A stretch of 28,743 bases of DNA from Didymodactylos carnosus (GCA_905250885.1 CAJNOQ010001762.1:1-28743); one strand, 5' to 3'. Counted from the first letter of the stretch, positions 1 through 11,946 are shown. Numbers and translations are program-made. The notes: generated from the sequence alone by a model not told the origin.

Positions 1-126
1 TACGAACGAAAGATTTTTGAAAATTCGTTAATCTAGATTTTTAAAGTAAATTTTAAAAATTTTAAAAACCATATTTTTCAATTTAAAAATCTAGATTAAC
101 GAATTTTCAAAAATCTTTCGTTCGTA
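1..126. repeat. Perfect 45-bp-arm inverted repeat (hairpin / MITE-like)
   Basis: Positions 1-45 are the exact reverse complement of 82-126, around a 36-base AT-rich centre. Both ends read TACGAACGAAAG inward, so the unit starts and ends with TA, as expected for a TA target-site element. The window begins at base 1, so the left arm could extend further. It has no coding capacity. Perfect arms suggest a recent insertion or continuing correction between arms. Confidence 0.85.
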
Positions 127-457
127 TTTCAAAGAATCTGATTATGAACAACTTTAAACCAACATTTTTCCTTGAAAATACTTCTTTCGACCGAAATTTG
201 GTTCAAGGTGTTTTTAAAAATAGTTTTTGCTCCAAAATTCCATGGGGTAGGTCAAAGCGGAATAACTCAATCAAAACTTGTCCGAATTTTTTTTATAGAT
301 ACATCTTGATGACCTTTACCACCGATTGACATCAAAATCGAGATTATAAATAGAAATTTGAAAATTTTGAAGAAAGTATGGGTAAGATGCTGTGAAACAA
401 TTTAAAAAGAGAAGTTTTTTAATTTTGAATTGTTTTGTTAAATTTTAACAGTTTATA

Positions 458-997
458 GAGGACACTTTAAAGTATATGTTCTGAAGTTTTTTCGGCTTAC
501 TGCCATTATTTGACTTAGAAATGAATTAATTGCTTAAAAAATATTGATAAATTTCTGACTTACTAGACTCACTGAGCAATCAAAAATGAGTTCTACAAAT
601 TTTAAGCTAGTCTCTCTTGTAGCCCGTGTGATATTGATCTACCAGATGAGATATTGTTGGAATTTTTTTATTATGCCGTTATTTTGTAAATGGGACTCTA
701 AGCTAGTAAAGTAGACTAAATTAACGTTAATCAGCACTAATTAGTTATTAACAGAAAGGAAAGAGCAAACGTCTTTTCTTTCTTTCCCGTAGTAAATATT
801 TTTCACACCTTTCTCTATCCATATAGGTGAGACAGAATCAAATTTTTGTGATGAAAGAGGAACAACCAGGAAATTTTTTAATAGTAACCCTGTGCTCATA
901 AATTTAACATCATTATTGTAACCAATTAATTTTTTTCTGAGTCAAATAATGTCAGTAAGCCTAAAAAGCTTCTGAACATATACTTCAAAGTGTCCTC
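458..997. mobile_element. Non-autonomous foldback transposon with TA target duplication
   Basis: The left arm (458 to about 540) and right arm (about 912 to 997) are imperfect inverted repeats beginning GAGGACACTTT. Each end is flanked by TA (456-457 and 998-999), the target duplication of Tc1/mariner-type elements. The 540-bp unit has no transposase-like frame, so it would have to be mobilised in trans. A small internal hairpin (AGAAAGGAAAGA opposite TCTTTTCTTTCTTTC) lies near 753-788. The class is inferred from TA and arm structure only. Confidence 0.75.
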
Positions 998-1691
998 TAC
1001 AAACTTGAAAATCTTAAAGAAAATCTAAATGGGGGACCTCTCCTTAACCTTTTCAATGTAACGTAACAAGCCATATTTTCTTGGTATAATAATTCTAAGG
1101 TCATCCCATCGTCGATGTTCTTTTCTTTCTCTCATGATCAATTAGTGTTAAAGGTAGTATTATTGAACAAACGTAGATATGTTCAAGATGAACGAGTTTG
1201 GTCTATTTGATTAACCAACACTTAAGTGATTCTTCGTACAACCTTGCACATACATTCTGCCGTAATTTTGAGCTGCTTTAAACCCATTCGCTTGCTTCGA
1301 CTGTAGTTCAATTTGTTCAAAATGACTTTGTATACCAGATTTTATCTTGTAATTATAATATTTTCTTAAACTAAGTTTCAACTCAAATAATTTCAGCTTT
1401 TTGAATTGTTCTCTTTTTACTAACTCATACTTTCTTCGTCCCGCTACTCGATTCCTTTTACCTCAAACGACGCAACATTGAAAAGCGTCAGATATCCGTC
1501 GCTCAATTTTCACTTCACGATTCTATTTACTATAAACCTTAAACTATAAATGAAAGAATATTAATACCAAAACTCTAGAAGATCATGAATCAAAGCTTCT
1601 TGATCCTCAGTATTATTAACTTGTGTGGAGCTAAATCGGTATAAAACGTCATTTTGAACATACTATCCTAGTGCATATAGCCAAAGTAATA

Positions 1692-1715
1692 AGAGAGAGA
1701 GAGAGAGAGAGAGAG
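1692..1715. repeat. (GA)n microsatellite
   Basis: An uninterrupted run of about twelve GA dinucleotides in non-coding DNA. It is a simple repeat with no linked gene signal. Confidence 0.9.
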
Positions 1716-4029
1716 ACAATGTTTTCGTTATTTTACAAAAACTGTCTGATGTAAAATCCACGTTAGTCGATCATGAAAATGATAGTAATCAACTTATTAA
1801 TTGGATCAGTTATCTCGAAAGATAGATTATTTTATCGTATTTTAATTTTCGATAATTATAAATCTGAATTGAAATAATTCAAATTATAAAACGGACAATG
1901 CTATCACTTTATAGCATCTTCTATATTCTCAACTAGTAAATCTATATTTGGTTATATATTCATCGATTATTAATCAACATTTCTATCGACAGAAATGTTC
2001 TTAACTCATATTGAATGTACAAACACATTTTCCTATTCTTTATCTCTCTCTCTATTTTTGTAAGTTTAAATGTATGATTTTAATGTATATCATTTTGTTT
2101 TCCTGATGATGACAACAGTACGTTGTCGAAAGCATGAATAATAAAATCAAACGGAATTTTGTTAAAATTCAAAATAATATTTATAGCAGTACTGTACTCT
2201 CTCTTTCACGTTATTACTTTATTCATCTGTAGAAATGTACTAGAAATAAAGAAAATATTTTTAAAACTTCAATTTTTAAATCTTTTATTTTTATAACTAA
2301 AATTAACTATAATAAGAAGAAATATTTATTTATTACCATTCCATGATCAAACCATGGTCTACGAATGAAACATTTTTTGTTCGCAACGAATATTTACTAC
2401 TACTAAACGAAACTGTTAGTGAACGATGAAAAAACGAGTGTTTCAGGCAGCTCCCTGTGAAGATGAAAAGAAAGGTTATATCAGATTTTTTTTATTTATG
2501 TCTGGGCAAAGTTGTTTTAGCGGAAAAATTTAGGTAAACTGTACGATTCGCCAGTCTAAAACTATTTGGACGTGAAGAAAACAAAGCTTTTTTAATTTTT
2601 TTGTAAAAATTTGAACAAAACTATGACTTTAAGCTATTTTAGATTTTCTTACCATTGTATATCTTTGCAGAGTTTTCTGTAATGGAGTGCGTGGTATCTT
2701 CATTATGTTCAATCAATTCCAGACGAAAACAAAAGAACAAAAGTTTTTATGGATGGCAAACGATGAGAGAAGACTGTCGAGTTGGTTTTAGATCGTCTAA
2801 GTAAACATTTGAAATTCAAAATTACATTTATATACCGCATGTGCGAGTTGAAAAACAGAATATCTTCTCATCTGTTCTATATCCGGCGCAAGATTCGTAG
2901 CCATATTTCAGCATATCTGTCTATCAGGATTATAATGAAAGAACGTATCTATCTTTTTTAATCTCTAATCCTGTCTGTTTTAATAGAAAAAAATTAGCAA
3001 ATTGGTAAAAACGTAGATATATTTCAAAAATTGACGGACTTCTCAATTAAATACTGATGTGCGTTACTTACTAGAGAGAAAATTCGTTAACTAATAAAAT
3101 GCATCGTTTTGAGCAGATATGTTGGTCTATACGACTGACTTGCATGCAAAAGGTTTCTAATGATATTACAGAATCTGAGCGTTAGAATTTTGTTTTTCCA
3201 AAATTCTTATTTCTAGAAATTTTTATGGAATTTTTATACACACAGTTGTTGATTGAAAACTCTTTCAGCTATTCAAATCTTTTTTCAGATGTGTTCTAGC
3301 TGTTTCGATCAAGTAGAAAAGTCAAAAATAAATCTTTTCCACAGTAGTGTACATCATGCATTTTTGTTTTTAAAATTTTCTAGCTCGTCGATAAATCTAA
3401 ACGATTCACTTAAGACTTGTACACCGAACGGAAAAAAAGAGATGATGTAGTTTTGTTTGTTCTGCCTATTCTCTTCTTCGTTTCTTGTTTATTATTCTGT
3501 ACATGACGGATTGTTCTGTAAAAAAAAAGCAAAAAGGAAGCATATGATTTGGTTTTTTAAGAGTACGATTTCAATTTTCAATGTTCATACAAAGACACAT
3601 TGAACTTTGACAAACAGTATATACAACGTGTTTTTAGAATATGTTAGAAACATGAAACACACGTGAATGAACTAAAAAAATCTGTATTTACTTTTAAACG
3701 ATTGCACGTATTCACCCCTATTGTCGAAAAGATAAGTAAAAGTTTAGTACGGAAAAAGGATAAACTTGAAGACAGAACGTCACATCATGAAGATTGAATT
3801 GACCTTTTTAGTTGATCAACATACATGTTGTGAGGTATTTTTGTACTTATTTCGATCTCCGAAGCATGAGCTCAGATGCAGGTGGAACATATATGAGCAC
3901 TTATATCTTTGACAAGACACGGGAGATTAAGAACAGATAAAAGGAAGGTACAAAGACACGATAATAGGTTTTTCAAGACAGATACTTGCTTATCATATAG
4001 TAATACAGAATTTTTTCTACTTGGACATT

Positions 4030-4047
4030 GATTTGCTTTTTTTCTAG
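4030..4047 (+). promoter_or_regulatory. 3' splice (or trans-splice) acceptor abutting the start codon
   Basis: A pyrimidine-rich tract ending TTTTTTTCTAG sits directly before the ATG at 4048, with no leader between. It could close an intron in the 5' leader or accept a spliced leader. Trans-splicing is reported in rotifers; whether it is used here is inference. Confidence 0.45.
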
Positions 4048-6301
4048 ATGTCTAGAAATGATAGTTTAAACCCATCATCTACTTTGTCTAATGGTATCAT
4101 CACGACTGTGTCTTCTCTTCCCTTATCAAACACTATTAGTTCCATTTCGTCGCCGTTGAAATCAAAGAGATCGGCTAAAAAATTGAATTCATTGTATACC
4201 AGCGATAATTATTGTCCAATATGCGGTGTTTATTTATGTTGTATACAATATATTTCAAATCAACTGACAGAATCTCAAAATGAAGAAGACGAATATCCAC
4301 TTGACGATCGAATTCAAGAATTAGTTAGATATCATTTTCTGTCAACAAAAAATGAATGTCAAATGAAATTATGTCAGTGGCAACAAGACATGTTGCATAG
4401 AATGGAAGAAAAACATCAGAGAAAAACAGTAGCCTCGTTATCATCAACTTCATCATCACCAACATCAGGTAAGCTTGGTAAGTGGAAAAATCTAGTGATA
4501 GACTCTCTGTAGTGTTCTATTTGGTTAGTTAGAGTAAAACTTTGATTTAGCAAATAGAATGCTTTACACCAGGATGATCGCATGTTTTCTATATTATGTC
4601 AGATTTAACCAGTTTTCTGGGGTTTTACTAGAACTGATGAAATCGAGCAAAAAAGATATTATGCTTGATGAATGATGTAGAAAAAAGGTAATAGGGGTTG
4701 GAGGTTTTCAAATATCGAACATATGCGGTCTTTGCGACAGGATCTTAAGGCCCGGCATATTCATCCTAGTTTACAAGATCATACAATGGCTCTCAAACAC
4801 TGAACACTGACAATTCTTAGCTACTCATCCACGTTCTTTTCTACCCGTTTTAGGTTACATATCAACACTTAACCTACCAGAAGCTACGCCTTCATATACA
4901 TCAACCTCGTTATCTCAACAGACTGTCGCCCCATTAATTGATGTTACAAAACTAGAGAATGTTAAACCAATAAAAACTTATCCGATGTCAGCTCGTATCG
5001 GTGTGGCATTAGCTACATCGGACAAGTATATTATGGCTTACGAACATTTCCCAAAATGTTTAGTGATATTTGATCAACATGTCGAACATTGTAAATTACT
5101 GTTGAAAAAAGAATGTTACGATGTTATTGATATTTGTTGGTCTCCGTTTATTAAAGAATTTTGTTGTATTACCCGAGATGAATTATTCACATGTGAACCA
5201 GAATCAGGTATAAATGGGAGATAATTGTAGTATAAGTGAAGGATGCAATATAAAACCCTGATAATTCTAAATAGGGTCTTCTCTAATAAATGAATGATAC
5301 AAACTTTACATCGATGACTCTTATCTCATCTTCCTATTGTCATCAATGTTATTGTACAGTGTTTTATACTTTGTTTCTTTAGGTTTAATCCATGAGGTTG
5401 AACCTCTTCAAATGTCTGTTAATGAACTAATAACATCTGTGGCATGCTCTCATGAACAATACGTTTATTTATGTTACTCTTATGGTGCAGTTATTGAACA
5501 ATGGTCAATTCCACATTGGAAATTAGAAAAATATTGGAAGAAAAAAGTTGACATTTTTTTCGGTAAGTTATTATACGATCAACTGTAATAAAAAAATTCT
5601 TCTCATGAGAAGTTCCTAAAATCAACGATTTAGAAATCTTTTAGCATTTAACAGAGATGAATTAAAATTTGATTCATTTTCGTAGCAAAAAATGTCAAAA
5701 GTGAAATGAAGTATTCGAAGCATCAAACATCCTTAATTTATCCGTTAGTAGAACATTAACTGTCTTATCAGTGTACATTTTCCACCTTATTTAGATAACG
5801 AATTTTTGGTTGGTTCGATTCGTTGTGGTTTTGAGCCGACAGATCCATACTTACATGCAATTATCAAAGATGGTGATGGTACATGGCATATTGATTTACT
5901 TGATCCAAGAGCAAATATGCAAAAATTTAAAACAATTCCTATTGAGAAACGAAATGGTGGTTTTCTATCTCAATTTGTACCATTGAATTATGGTCAAGGT
6001 TATCTCTGTGTTGGGTAAGCGAGCAAAACTATTGAAATCAAAGTTCAATCATTTTATTCTATATACTAAAATATTAGAAATATCATTCTCTGACAATTAA
6101 TATTATTCGTTTAGAGATTTTTCTATTTTTCATTTTAGTTACAATCATATGAAATTGATTGATGATTCTAATGGTGAGTGGAAAAAAATTATTTTAAGAG
6201 AAGAAGAATCAAAATTGGCTATTGTACATAATGTATGCATATTGAAGAAGAAATTTCTAGCTGTACGTGGAAATGATCATGTTAGACTCTATAAACTCTA
6301 A
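4048..6301 (+). CDS. Five-exon gene: Cys-rich/coiled-coil N-terminus plus WD40-like C-terminus
   Basis: Exons 4048-4468, 4854-5207, 5383-5562, 5795-6014 and 6139-6301 join in frame (1338 nt, 445 aa, stop TAA). Every intron is GT...AG with a T-rich acceptor. Residues 1-50 are Ser/Thr-rich. C56, C59, C64 and C65 form a cysteine cluster, followed by a charged helical stretch (about 78-130) that could be a coiled coil. The rest has alternating hydrophobic and Trp-containing strands (for example SVACSHEQYVYLCYSYG and a final VRGNDHVRLYKL) that read like beta-propeller blades. This recalls the B-box/coiled-coil plus propeller proteins common in rotifers, but B-box residues are incomplete and no clear WD dipeptides are seen. 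The function is unknown. The start is the first ATG after a strong acceptor, so an upstream coding exon is not excluded. The exon structure is secure; the domain reading is tentative. Confidence 0.85.
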
Positions 6302-6530
6302 TACAGAAGTGGCTAAATTTTATTATTATTTTTTGTTCTAACTTTTTAACAGTATGTATGTATGTAGGTGTGCGCTTATTATACTTTGTATTATGTTTGT
6401 TTGTTTTTGTTAAAAACTAGTTTTTTTTGTCCTTCTCTACCAAATATTGTTCTTGTTGTTTAACTTTATTTTTTTGCTCTTCTTGTTGCTACTGTTCTTA
6501 TTCTGGCCAGTCTTATTTTTTTAGACAAGA

Positions 6531-6536
6531 AATAAA
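6531..6536 (+). terminator. AATAAA polyadenylation signal
   Basis: AATAAA (in AATAAATAAA) lies about 230 nt past the stop of the 4048-6301 gene. It is the first such hexamer downstream on this strand and a plausible 3' end. Confidence 0.55.
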
Positions 6537-6646
6537 TAAATATAGGAAGGAAATCACAGTGAAGATTTATATGAAAGTCATATCTAGAAAGCAGCGTTAT
6601 CGATTCTCGACGAAGGGGTGACAAACCACCCTCTCGTTTGGCTACA

Positions 6647-6817
6647 GTTACTCAAAAAATTTTGACTTACTCAAATTTTTTAAGAAATTTAAGTTGAGAA
6701 ACTGCCTTTTATGCACCTGAGTAAGTGATTTTGTCTAACTTCTGAGTAACTGAGTTACTCAGAAAAAACTTTTAGTCAAAAATTGCGTTACTCAATAAAA
6801 AAACTTTAGTTACTCAG
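6647..6817. repeat. Cluster of seven TTACTCA/TGAGTAA heptamers
   Basis: Seven copies of TTACTCA occur within 171 bp, on either strand, often extended to GTTACTCAG. One pair is head-to-head (CTGAGTAACT next to GAGTTACTCAG), making a near-palindrome of 21 bases. The spacing is irregular, so this is not a tandem satellite. It lies between the 4048-6301 gene and the foldback element starting near 6849. The heptamer resembles bZIP/AP-1-like sites, but a degenerate transposon end is equally possible. Confidence 0.6.
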
Positions 6818-6848
6818 CAGGCTCGCCACCAAAACTACTATCAAAAAC

Positions 6849-8120
6849 ACTAGGAAAGGAGGGGTTCGCATATGACTGATAATGGGCACACTTTATTTTT
6901 TGTCTAAAAGTGACTCTGTGAGTAGTAGAAAAGTATTATCAGTCGGTTTTAAATCGTTTCGCGTACTTTTGGTAACTAAAATCGGGATAATTCTTCGTTA
7001 ATAGGGTGCCAATAGCTCATCCTTCAAAGATCAGCTATAGATTACGTAAAAGGTGTTTTTCTCATCCTTCTTTCATGTAGACGACAAAGTGAAACTGAAT
7101 TTTGAGGAAAGTTCACCAATTCAGCTATAACTATACAAAAGTAGAATACTCCAATCTCACTAAAAACCCAACCAAACCGCTGGCCAGAGGAGTAGATTGA
7201 ACAGTTAGAATACCAAAACAACTCCATGATAAAATATCCTCTTACGATGGATTTCTAGAAAATCTCTGAAAATCCCAATAATAAGAAAACACATGTTTTT
7301 ACTTTTCTAACTCTATCGACATGTAAATCAAGGAAAAAGAAGTATTTTCTGAGAGTTCCAAGCTGTTTGGTTGGGTTTTGAGTGAGATTGAAGTATTTTA
7401 CTTTTGTATAGTTGTAACTGAATTGGTGGATTTTTTTCCTCAAAATTCAGTTTCACTAGGTTTTTCCACCTTTGCCTGGAAAAGAACATTGCCATGAGAT
7501 TCAGTATGTTGGATAACCTATGTTTCCATTTACTTCAGAGGTTATCCGAGGTCACCTAATACCAGAGACTCTCAGCAAAACTGATACCACGCCTAAAACT
7601 ACAGAGGCTAAACCTGCTGATCATGATATTGTACGTAACTTACTTCGTAGGAAATTCGACGAGCTTTAAAATGGTATATGACACAAAATGTGCTTATTTG
7701 GTTAATAGTGTAAGAAATAGTAAAAACGGGAAGTATGTTGCATCTTTTCCTAGCCGGTTTATTTCTGGTCCATTTCCTACGACTGCTCCCATCAATCTTG
7801 AAATTCTGAACGTGCCAGTTTGTAGCAAATTTCATGAGTTCAAGAATGATGTATAAAATAACACTGCGGTTAACTGTTATGTTGCACGCATTCTGTAGAT
7901 CGAATGATATATCTACTTTGTCGTCTATGCGAAAACATGAGAAAAACACCTTTTACGTAATCTATAGAGGGATGAGCTATTGGCACCCTATTAACGAAGA
8001 ATTATCCCGATTTTAGTTACCAAAAGTACGCGAAACGATTTAAAACCGACTGATAATACTTTTCTACTACTCACAGAGTCAGTTTTAAACAAAAAATAAA
8101 GTGTGCTCACTCCCTCCTAG
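6849..8120. mobile_element. Large foldback element with a nested insertion in its right arm
   Basis: The left arm 6849-7180 pairs with a right arm split into two pieces: 8120 back to about 7915, then 7457 back to about 7363. Outer arms share long near-identical runs (for example around GGGTGCCAATAGCTCATCC); inner arms share CAATTCAGCTATAACTATAC-like sequence. The left arm has a short unmatched insert near 6860-6885. Overlapping frames within it resemble no protein, so it is non-autonomous. I cannot assign a superfamily. Confidence 0.8.
7458..7914. mobile_element. Putative 457-bp insertion within the foldback's right arm
   Basis: The left arm runs straight from ACAAAGT into GAAACTG. In the right arm the same junction is split by about 457 bp, flanked by ACT at 7455-7457 and 7915-7917, which would fit a 3-bp target duplication. 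A 3-bp match is weak by itself; the contrast with the intact left arm is the real evidence. No recognisable protein or terminal repeats. Confidence 0.5.
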
Positions 8121-9267
8121 ATTTTATGCTCTACACTAAAACGAAAGTATTACTGTTTAATTTGTCTGATTAACTAACTAATATTTTAAATGAGTATTTG
8201 CTATGACATCTCAAATGTGTGATAAATCATCCTTGGTTTCCCTCTTCATTCTCCTTCCACTCACGATAGGTACAACTGATTGATTAGTGAAAAACAATAG
8301 TGAATTCAAAAGGTGTATCTTTTTTCTAAAAGGTTTTTTCTTCACGCATTCATGTCAAAATTTAACTAGAATAGATATCTTTTATCCTTAAAACAAAAAA
8401 CAATAGCAATAATTAACAAAGACATCTTGTTACACTCATGCTTATGTATTCTTCATAAGAGATATACAAGAAGATTATTGGATTTGCAGTTGAAGAAAAC
8501 AACTAAAGGCACATGTTTCCCATGAATAGACTCATTTTAACCTATGTCAACTTATAACACAAACAGATTGCTTTTCTTCAAAGATCAAGCGTCAGCAGTT
8601 GGTTCTAATATCCGCCTTGCACTTCAGCGTTAGTCGTACTACTGTTGTGTTGTTTTCTAAACACGAATTTTATTTTTTTAACTTTTTTTCCTCTACATCA
8701 TATATGAAGACAGCAAATGAATGAAGGAATGAATGAATGCATGAAAGAAAACAGAACACACAAATAACAAGAGCAAAGAGAGATTGCGTGGATATATTTG
8801 GATGCATGTGTGGGAAGAAGAGAACAATAACAGTAACAACAAACATTCTTTTTTTTTCATATTGCCAGTTGTTAACACACTAATAGAGATAGAGTGAATT
8901 TTTTGTACATAGAATTAGAAAAACAGGTAATACACACCTATTTTTCTCTCTAACAGGCAGATGGTTTATGCAAGAGGAAAAAACACGAAAAAAAAGTCAA
9001 AAAACAGAAAAAAATTCTATCTAACACACAACAAACTGTATAACAGTGACCTTTGTTAGAAACAACACAAAATAGTGGTGGTAGTAGTCATCATCGCAGA
9101 TGATGACAACGACCCATAAAGACAAAAAGAAAAAATATTTAATACAGAGAGTGCCAAAGAGAAAAAAAGAGAAAACATTTTTTTGTTTGCTAATGATTCA
9201 TCTCATCATATACGATGAAAACTATTTGTGGTGTAGACTGCTGTGTGTGTCTTGTTTTTGTTGTTAA
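8121..9267. other. Intergenic region between convergent genes
   Basis: No coding sequence is supported. The stretch from about 8700 is purine- and A-rich on the + strand with short GAAT and AACAA runs. It probably includes the 3' untranslated region of the minus-strand acidic gene ending at 9268. Confidence 0.5.
9138..9143 (-). terminator. Possible ATTAAA polyadenylation signal (minus strand)
   Basis: TTTAAT on the + strand reads ATTAAA on the minus strand, about 125 nt past the stop of the acidic gene. A canonical AATAAA lies much further on (8669-8674), so the true 3' end is uncertain. Confidence 0.35.
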
Positions 9268-11946
9268 TTATGCTTCCTCTTCGTCATCATCTTCTTCCTC
9301 GCCGACACCTTTTGAATCATCATCCACGTCCGCACCACCGACAGCACCGTCATCTAAATGACGAAGTAAAAAACTAAAGAATTTTCGGAAAAAGAAGAGG
9401 TATAAGTTCCACTTTCTGACTATTTATAGAACAAAAATAAAAGAATTTCAGTACAAGTTTTCGTGCACATCAAAAGAGAGATCCTCACCAGTCAAAACTT
9501 ATTGGTCTGACCGGTCTTGAATATTTTTCAGTCAGGTCGTTTTCAGTTTCTTGCATCTTTAATCTTATATTTAATTTAGAGAAATGCAATCGCATGAGCA
9601 TTTGTCAGAAAACATAAGCGTTTGCTTCATATATAAAATGTTAGATTAACTGTACTCAAAGAAAAAATCTCAGCTCGACTTGACGAAAATACTTTTCTAC
9701 CAGACCAGTGCCGAGCTCTGTGATAAAAGATTTATTATCCATCCAAAATGCCAGTAGCCGCGGATGTTTTTCCAATAGCTTTTGACAGATAAAAGATGAA
9801 AACATGCGGCTCTCAGTGTGTTGTAGTCAAGATGGTTAATAATATTTTATTTTGCTTTTAACCAACTACGTAATACGACTATTCCGCGAACACCTGCTCT
9901 TCATACACACAAACGAATGAAAGTAATAAAGTCCTACTACATAAAGCATTTCTAGATTCAAATCATTCGTTCCGTTCCGGGAAAGCTCGATTTAGAACAG
10001 TGTATTCTTCAAAACTCAACAGCATAAAATTCAATACTTCAAAACTAAAGATATCTTTGAAACATCGTGCTTTTTCTTTCTAATCAATATTTCTAATCAA
10101 AACAACACAACTATTTAAGAAGGAATAGAAAATAGACAAACAATATACCATCATCGCTTTCTTCTCCTTCATCTGGACTATCGTCTTTGTATTCTTCATC
10201 TTCTTCTCCTTCATCATCGTCTAAATGAAAAGAGCCAAATTGTATCGAATACTACTCATATACGGACAAAACCAGAGTTCGAAATTCACAGCTACTTTCT
10301 TCCACAAAAGAAACATCCCTTGACAGTAATTTTGATTTAAATTAAAGCAAAAGTCTTACACCAGCTAGTGGAACTGGACATCTAGAACTACCTAATTCAA
10401 CTATTGTTAAAATATCATTAGCATTTTAAGTAGACAGTACGCAAAACCCTTCTCGTTCTTAGACTGGGTATAGTTCTCGAATACTTGTGAAACTTGATGT
10501 TTATTTACATGATAATTTACAGTCATAGATTAATCTTTTGTTTACTATGGTTCTAACGAAAAAGCGTCCTGTGATTTAGGCAATAAATAAACAATTTTTC
10601 CTCCCTCTAGTAAAGCAAAGATAAGAAACAGTTGTGGAACTGATAAATTTTTGATTGACATGCATCGTTCTAGTGCATTAAAATAAACAGAACGCACTCC
10701 TAATACTTTTTTTCTACTACTTCTTGGCAAAATAGAGATGAATGGTTTCAGTTGATGAAAAATGTGCTAGTTTCGCTTACCTTCGTCATACTCTTCATCA
10801 GCACCTGTGGCTGCCGCATCACCGCTTGCTGCTACTGTGGACGATGGTTTTCCATTTCGTTTCGATTTTGTTCCAGGCTAAAAGATAAAGAGATAAAGTG
10901 TGTTATTGAATTGTAGAGAAAATGGCGAACATAGTGACATATATGATCAAAATTCACTTACGGCTCCCGCTGATGGTCTTGAATCTTCTTCTTCGTCTTC
11001 TTCATCAGCCTCTCGCGAATCATCTTCCACATCATCTTTTTCAGCTGTTGGCTCTTGACCTTTGTTCGATGATTTCACTGGCGTTTTTTTTTTGCCTTTG
11101 GTCGTTTCTTGTTCTTCATCTTCATGGATTCGCTGCGAGTAGAGAAAAAACATAGTAAGAAACTTTTAATGGTGAAGAAAATATAAGCATGAGACGCCTC
11201 AGATGCAGTTTTAATTTTAGCCAGTTCCCCAGCAAAACGAAGAAAGCAAGTTATCTTTGATCAAGCCGTTCAGATTACTTCTCATGTGCCCAATAGCTAA
11301 AAGCATACTTAACTTCAACTTCTGAGATACATCTATTCTATCTCAGTGATATGATCTAGAATTTTCCAGTAAAAAAGCAGGAAAACGCAATATAACAATG
11401 CTTTTGATAAAATGTGAATGACCGTCAAAGACTACCGGTTATACAGTAATTTAGTTGGTTGACATTTACTGCAGAGATCTATACGACTAATGTCTTGAAC
11501 ATCGGTTTATGCTTATTACTTTGTCCACTGATCAAAGTATAGAGAACATTACAAGGTCTCACAGTCAACCTTCTTCAATACACCAGTCTTCAAACGTTAG
11601 CCAGTGTTTTTAATGATGCGTACCATCAGCAGCTACAAGGTGTCATTACATGGTACTTCTGCAGATTGATCATACACTCACGCTCCTCCCACACCACAGT
11701 AGGGAGTGTGATCGATCTGTAGAAGAACCCATTACATTCCAAAAATTGGATTGGCACTTCCTTTTTAGCTGGAAAAATTGACAGGTAAACTGTGGACTGG
11801 TACTACATTCCAAATTCTCAGTGAAAGCATTGAGATGAACCTATTTCGTACCTTCGATTTTTATCTCTTCAAACTCACTTTTAGCTCGATCATTAAACAA
11901 AAAAATATCTACTTACTTTTTTTCCTTTTGTTTCTACTTCAGACAT
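9268..11946 (-). CDS. Five-exon gene for a highly acidic, probably disordered nuclear protein
   Basis: On the minus strand, exons 11917-11946, 10962-11132, 10781-10877, 10149-10220 and 9268-9353 join in frame (456 nt, 151 aa). The start reads MSEVETKGKK and the stop is TAA. All introns are GT...AG (84-795 nt), phase 0 at the first two joins and phase 1 at the last two. By hand count about 61 of 151 residues are Asp/Glu and 19 are Lys/Arg. There are two Lys/Arg-rich patches (residues about 7-24 and 70-77) and runs such as EEDEEED and the C-terminal EEEDDDEEEA. There is no signal peptide or hydrophobic segment. The composition and basic patches recall prothymosin-, HMGN- or histone-chaperone-type acidic nuclear proteins. 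Low-complexity similarity cannot prove orthology. Exon structure is solid; function is inferred. Confidence 0.8.
9354..10148 (-). other. Long fourth intron of the acidic gene
   Basis: A 795-nt intron bounded by GTATAT and TTTAG on the minus strand. I see no nested gene or transposon in it. Confidence 0.6.
11654..11726. repeat. Imperfect hairpin within intron 1 of the acidic gene
   Basis: CTTCTGCAGATTGATCATAC at about 11656 pairs with GTGTGATCGATCTGTAGAAG near 11707-11726 around a short C-rich loop. The intron (11133-11916, 784 nt) is otherwise featureless. It may be a small foldback remnant. Confidence 0.55.

Larger units (their letters stand above)
1000..4047. other. Gene-poor AT-rich stretch
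   Basis: No coding region is supported on either strand. Open frames here are short, mostly start at non-ATG codons and show no family resemblance. It contains a (GA)n microsatellite at about 1692-1715 and scattered pyrimidine tracts. The last few hundred bases may hold the promoter and an untranslated leader of the gene at 4048, but I see no clear TATA box or defined start site. Confidence 0.6.

Noticed and set aside
2100..2150. Hammerhead ribozyme-like core: CTGATGA, a GACAAC/GTTGTC stem, then GAAA
   Set aside because: There is an extra base between CTGATGA and the stem, and I could not find pairing for stems I and III or a cleavage site in either permutation.
7608..8016. Three overlapping frames on both strands
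   Set aside because: They lie within the foldback arm and nested insertion, contradict one another and resemble no protein.
10922..11155. 77-residue plus-strand frame
   Set aside because: It is the antisense of exon 2 of the acidic minus-strand gene.
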